In this document: piece after piece, positions 7,124-7,946 of the stretch
Layout of the letters: the number at the start of each line of letters is the position of its first letter
Numbering within the stretch: position 1 is the first letter of the stretch
NCBI GenBank assembly: GCA_017451665.1
Contig: JAFTNX010000083.1
Coordinates: forward strand, 1 to 7,946
Length of the DNA stretch: 7,946 nt
Source of the DNA: Oscillospiraceae bacterium
GTDB taxonomy: Bacteria > Bacillota > Clostridia > Oscillospirales > Ruminococcaceae
Direction: 5' to 3'
The notes under the pieces: generated by a model
The model's input: the letters and a program-made list of their open reading frames with translations, nothing else
Told to the model about the DNA's origin: nothing
Database searches by the model: none
Made by a program: the position numbers and the translations under genes

Positions 7124-7152
7124 TTGACAACCCAAAAAAATGTTGCTATACT
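7124..7152 (+). promoter_or_regulatory. Strong sigma-A-like promoter of the HPr-like gene
   Basis: A perfect -35 box TTGACA (7124-7129), a 17-base spacer and a -10 box TATACT (7147-7152) sit behind an A/T-tract that looks like an UP element. Transcription would begin near 7159, giving a leader of about 75 bases. This is the closest match to consensus in the window and suggests high expression. Confidence 0.8.
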
Positions 7153-7157
7153 GCAAG

Positions 7158-7208
7158 TGTCGGAAGAAAAAAATACCGACAAAAAGCTAACCCTCAGGCG
7201 AAAGCCTG
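7158..7208 (+). promoter_or_regulatory. Two-hairpin 5' leader of the HPr-like gene
   Basis: TGTCGG (7158-7163) pairs with CCGACA (7176-7181) across a 12-base A-rich loop at the very start of the expected transcript. CAGGC (7195-7199) pairs with GCCTG (7204-7208) around a GAAA tetraloop, ten bases before the ribosome binding site AAGGAGG (7219-7225). The hairpins may stabilise the mRNA or control translation; no known riboswitch family is recognised. Confidence 0.45.
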
Positions 7209-7233
7209 TGTATATATTAAGGAGGAGTTTATT

Positions 7234-7467
7234 ATGACAAACGCTTTCATTATGCTCGATTCAATTGCAGACGTAAAGGAATTTGTAACAACAGTTTCAA
7301 AGTACGATTTTGACGTTGACCTTGAATCAGGAAGATACGCAATTGATGCAAAGTCAATCATGGGTATTTTCAGTCTTGACCTTTCAAAGAAGATTAAGCT
7401 TGTAGCACACAGCAATGACTGTGCTGACTTTATGGCTGAAATCGAAAAGTTCGTAGTAGCTGAATAA
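7234..7467 (+). CDS. HPr-family protein lacking the phosphorylatable histidine
   Basis: A 77-residue cytoplasmic protein. Against remembered B. subtilis HPr it aligns without gaps across SKYDFDVDLESGRYAIDAKS (22-41) and KSIMGIFSL (40-48), where Ser41 corresponds to the regulatory Ser46 of HPr. With the same offset, His15, the residue phosphorylated by Enzyme I, becomes Ser10, and Arg17 becomes Ala12. The GLHARPA motif is absent. It is therefore unlikely to carry phosphate in sugar transport. A regulatory role like that of B. subtilis Crh, which also lacks His15 but keeps Ser46, is possible. The ATG at 7234 has AAGGAGG eight bases upstream; a GTG much further upstream would make the leader coding and is rejected. 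It has its own strong promoter and terminator and so is probably monocistronic. No Enzyme I or HPr kinase gene is in the window. The fold assignment is good, the function is inferred. Confidence 0.8.
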   Translation: MTNAFIMLDSIADVKEFVTTVSKYDFDVDLESGRYAIDAKSIMGIFSLDLSKKIKLVAHSNDCADFMAEIEKFVVAE

Positions 7468-7485
7468 TTGAAAAGTCAGATTAGC

Positions 7486-7516
7486 AAAACGGGCAGGTAA
7501 AGCCTGACCCTGTTTT
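7486..7516 (+). repeat. Long hairpin just after the HPr-like gene
   Basis: AAAACGGGCAGG (7486-7497) pairs with CCTG, CCC and GTTTT (7503-7516) across a five-base loop, giving 12 pairs with two single-base bulges. It is followed by AC rather than more T, so it is not itself an obvious terminator. It may protect the 3' end of the transcript. Its core resembles the CAGGC-GAAA-GCCTG stem in the 5' leader of the same gene. Confidence 0.55.
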
Positions 7517-7527
7517 ACGAAGATTAC

Positions 7528-7559
7528 AGCAGATTGCTTTTTAGCAGTCTGCTTTTTTT
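7528..7559 (+). terminator. Rho-independent terminator of the HPr-like gene
   Basis: GCAGATTGC (7529-7537) pairs with GCAGTCTGC (7544-7552) through nine pairs including one G-T wobble, around a six-base loop. Seven T bases follow at 7553-7559. This is a textbook terminator and separates the HPr-like gene from the secreted protein gene that follows. Confidence 0.9.
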
Positions 7560-7619
7560 ATGCATTTAATCAGACATCTTTTCATAAAATGTGTTAAAAA
7601 CATTTTTGGAGGACACGTT

Positions 7620-7946
7620 ATGAAAAGATTTATTGTATTTCTATGCTGTGCTGTAACTCTGCTTACCTTTGGCACAACTGCCTACGCTGACGGTGGGGTT
7701 GATGTGGAAATTGATTTGCCTGCGTCTGCTGAGGTTGTGGAGGCACAGTGTAGTGGGGACTTCGCCTGTCTTATGGAGTCACAGACTGGTGAAGTAATAG
7801 CATCAAAAAACAGCACTCAGCCAATACATATGGGACATCTTGCAAAGCTGATGACAGTTTATCTTACTGCTAGACAAATCGAGGCAGGGGAAATTACCCT
7901 TGACACCGAAGTAGTTGCGTCTTCTGAGGCTAACAGTCAGGGAGGC
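7620..7946 (+). CDS. Secreted D-Ala-D-Ala carboxypeptidase (peptidase S11) family protein, N-terminal part
   Basis: The gene runs off the right edge; 109 residues are visible. Residues 1-23 are a signal peptide: MKR, a hydrophobic core, and a predicted cut after AYA. The mature part has the S11 start pattern ACLMESQTGEVIASKN (49-64), then GHLAKLMTVYLTARQIEAGE (72-91) and a final SSEANSQGG (101-109). In DacA/DacF enzymes the aligned stretch reads roughly A-S-x-T-K-I-M-T, with the Ser acylated during removal of the terminal D-Ala from peptidoglycan stem peptides. Here the spacing from KN is unchanged, but the Ser position is His73 while Lys76 remains. The codon is CAT at 7836-7838. The protein may therefore be a non-catalytic member. 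The later SxN and KTG motifs are beyond the edge. GGAGGA lies six bases before the ATG. No clear promoter was found after the preceding terminator. Confidence 0.75.
   Translation, partial: MKRFIVFLCCAVTLLTFGTTAYADGGVDVEIDLPASAEVVEAQCSGDFACLMESQTGEVIASKNSTQPIHMGHLAKLMTVYLTARQIEAGEITLDTEVVASSEANSQGG

Noticed and set aside
7158..7208. Cyclic-di-GMP-I (GEMM) riboswitch, because of an ACAAAAAGCTA stretch before a hairpin
   Set aside because: The conserved GCAAA and tetraloop-receptor arrangement is not present and the region is too short.
7063..7233. Upstream in-frame GTG that would extend the HPr-like protein by 57 residues
   Set aside because: The extension covers the promoter at 7124-7152 and the leader hairpins, and an ideal ribosome binding site lies eight bases before the ATG at 7234.

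Overview
The window looks like a chromosomal segment of a low-to-moderate GC Gram-positive bacterium of the class Clostridia, probably a Ruminococcus-like gut or rumen organism. The reasons are strong AAGGAGG-type ribosome binding sites, sigma-A-like promoters, the long single-chain clostridial form of PurL with its own glutaminase domain, a GGGtGRT-family gene next to an Fe-S scaffold-like gene, a DUF1294 protein, and an HPr-like protein of a type I associate with Firmicutes. The genus is an inference, not a measurement.

Layout. The left seven-eighths is read on the minus strand. From right to left: mtaB (tRNA t6A37 methylthiotransferase), then after 29 bases purL (formylglycinamidine synthase). 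Next comes a 255-base gap packed with hairpins that includes a probable purL terminator, then a small DUF1294 membrane protein. A 202-base regulatory gap follows, with a clear promoter and a structured leader. The last two genes are an Fe-S scaffold-like (NifU/IscU-related) protein and a GGGtGRT-family protein cut by the left edge. The right end is read on the plus strand: a 77-residue HPr-like protein with its own promoter and terminator, then the 5' part of a secreted protein of the D-Ala-D-Ala carboxypeptidase (peptidase S11) family, cut by the right edge. The two halves meet at back-to-back divergent promoters near 7088-7152.

How the parts work together. mtaB and purL are close enough to share a transcript, although one acts in tRNA modification and the other in purine synthesis. 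The scaffold-like and GGGtGRT genes form a tight pair: the ribosome binding site of the second overlaps the stop codon of the first. They are probably one uncharacterised functional unit. The two plus-strand genes are separated by a strong terminator.

Most worth a second look are the HPr-like protein, which keeps the regulatory Ser region (KSIMG) but has Ser where HPr has its phosphorylated His; the S11-family protein, in which the catalytic Ser of SxxK is read as His; the conserved Fe-S scaffold-like/GGGtGRT pair with a leader that can form three stems; and the cluster of seven inverted repeats between purL and the DUF1294 gene. No tRNA, rRNA, CRISPR array, insertion sequence or known riboswitch was recognised. 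No stretch over 300 bases lacks a gene.
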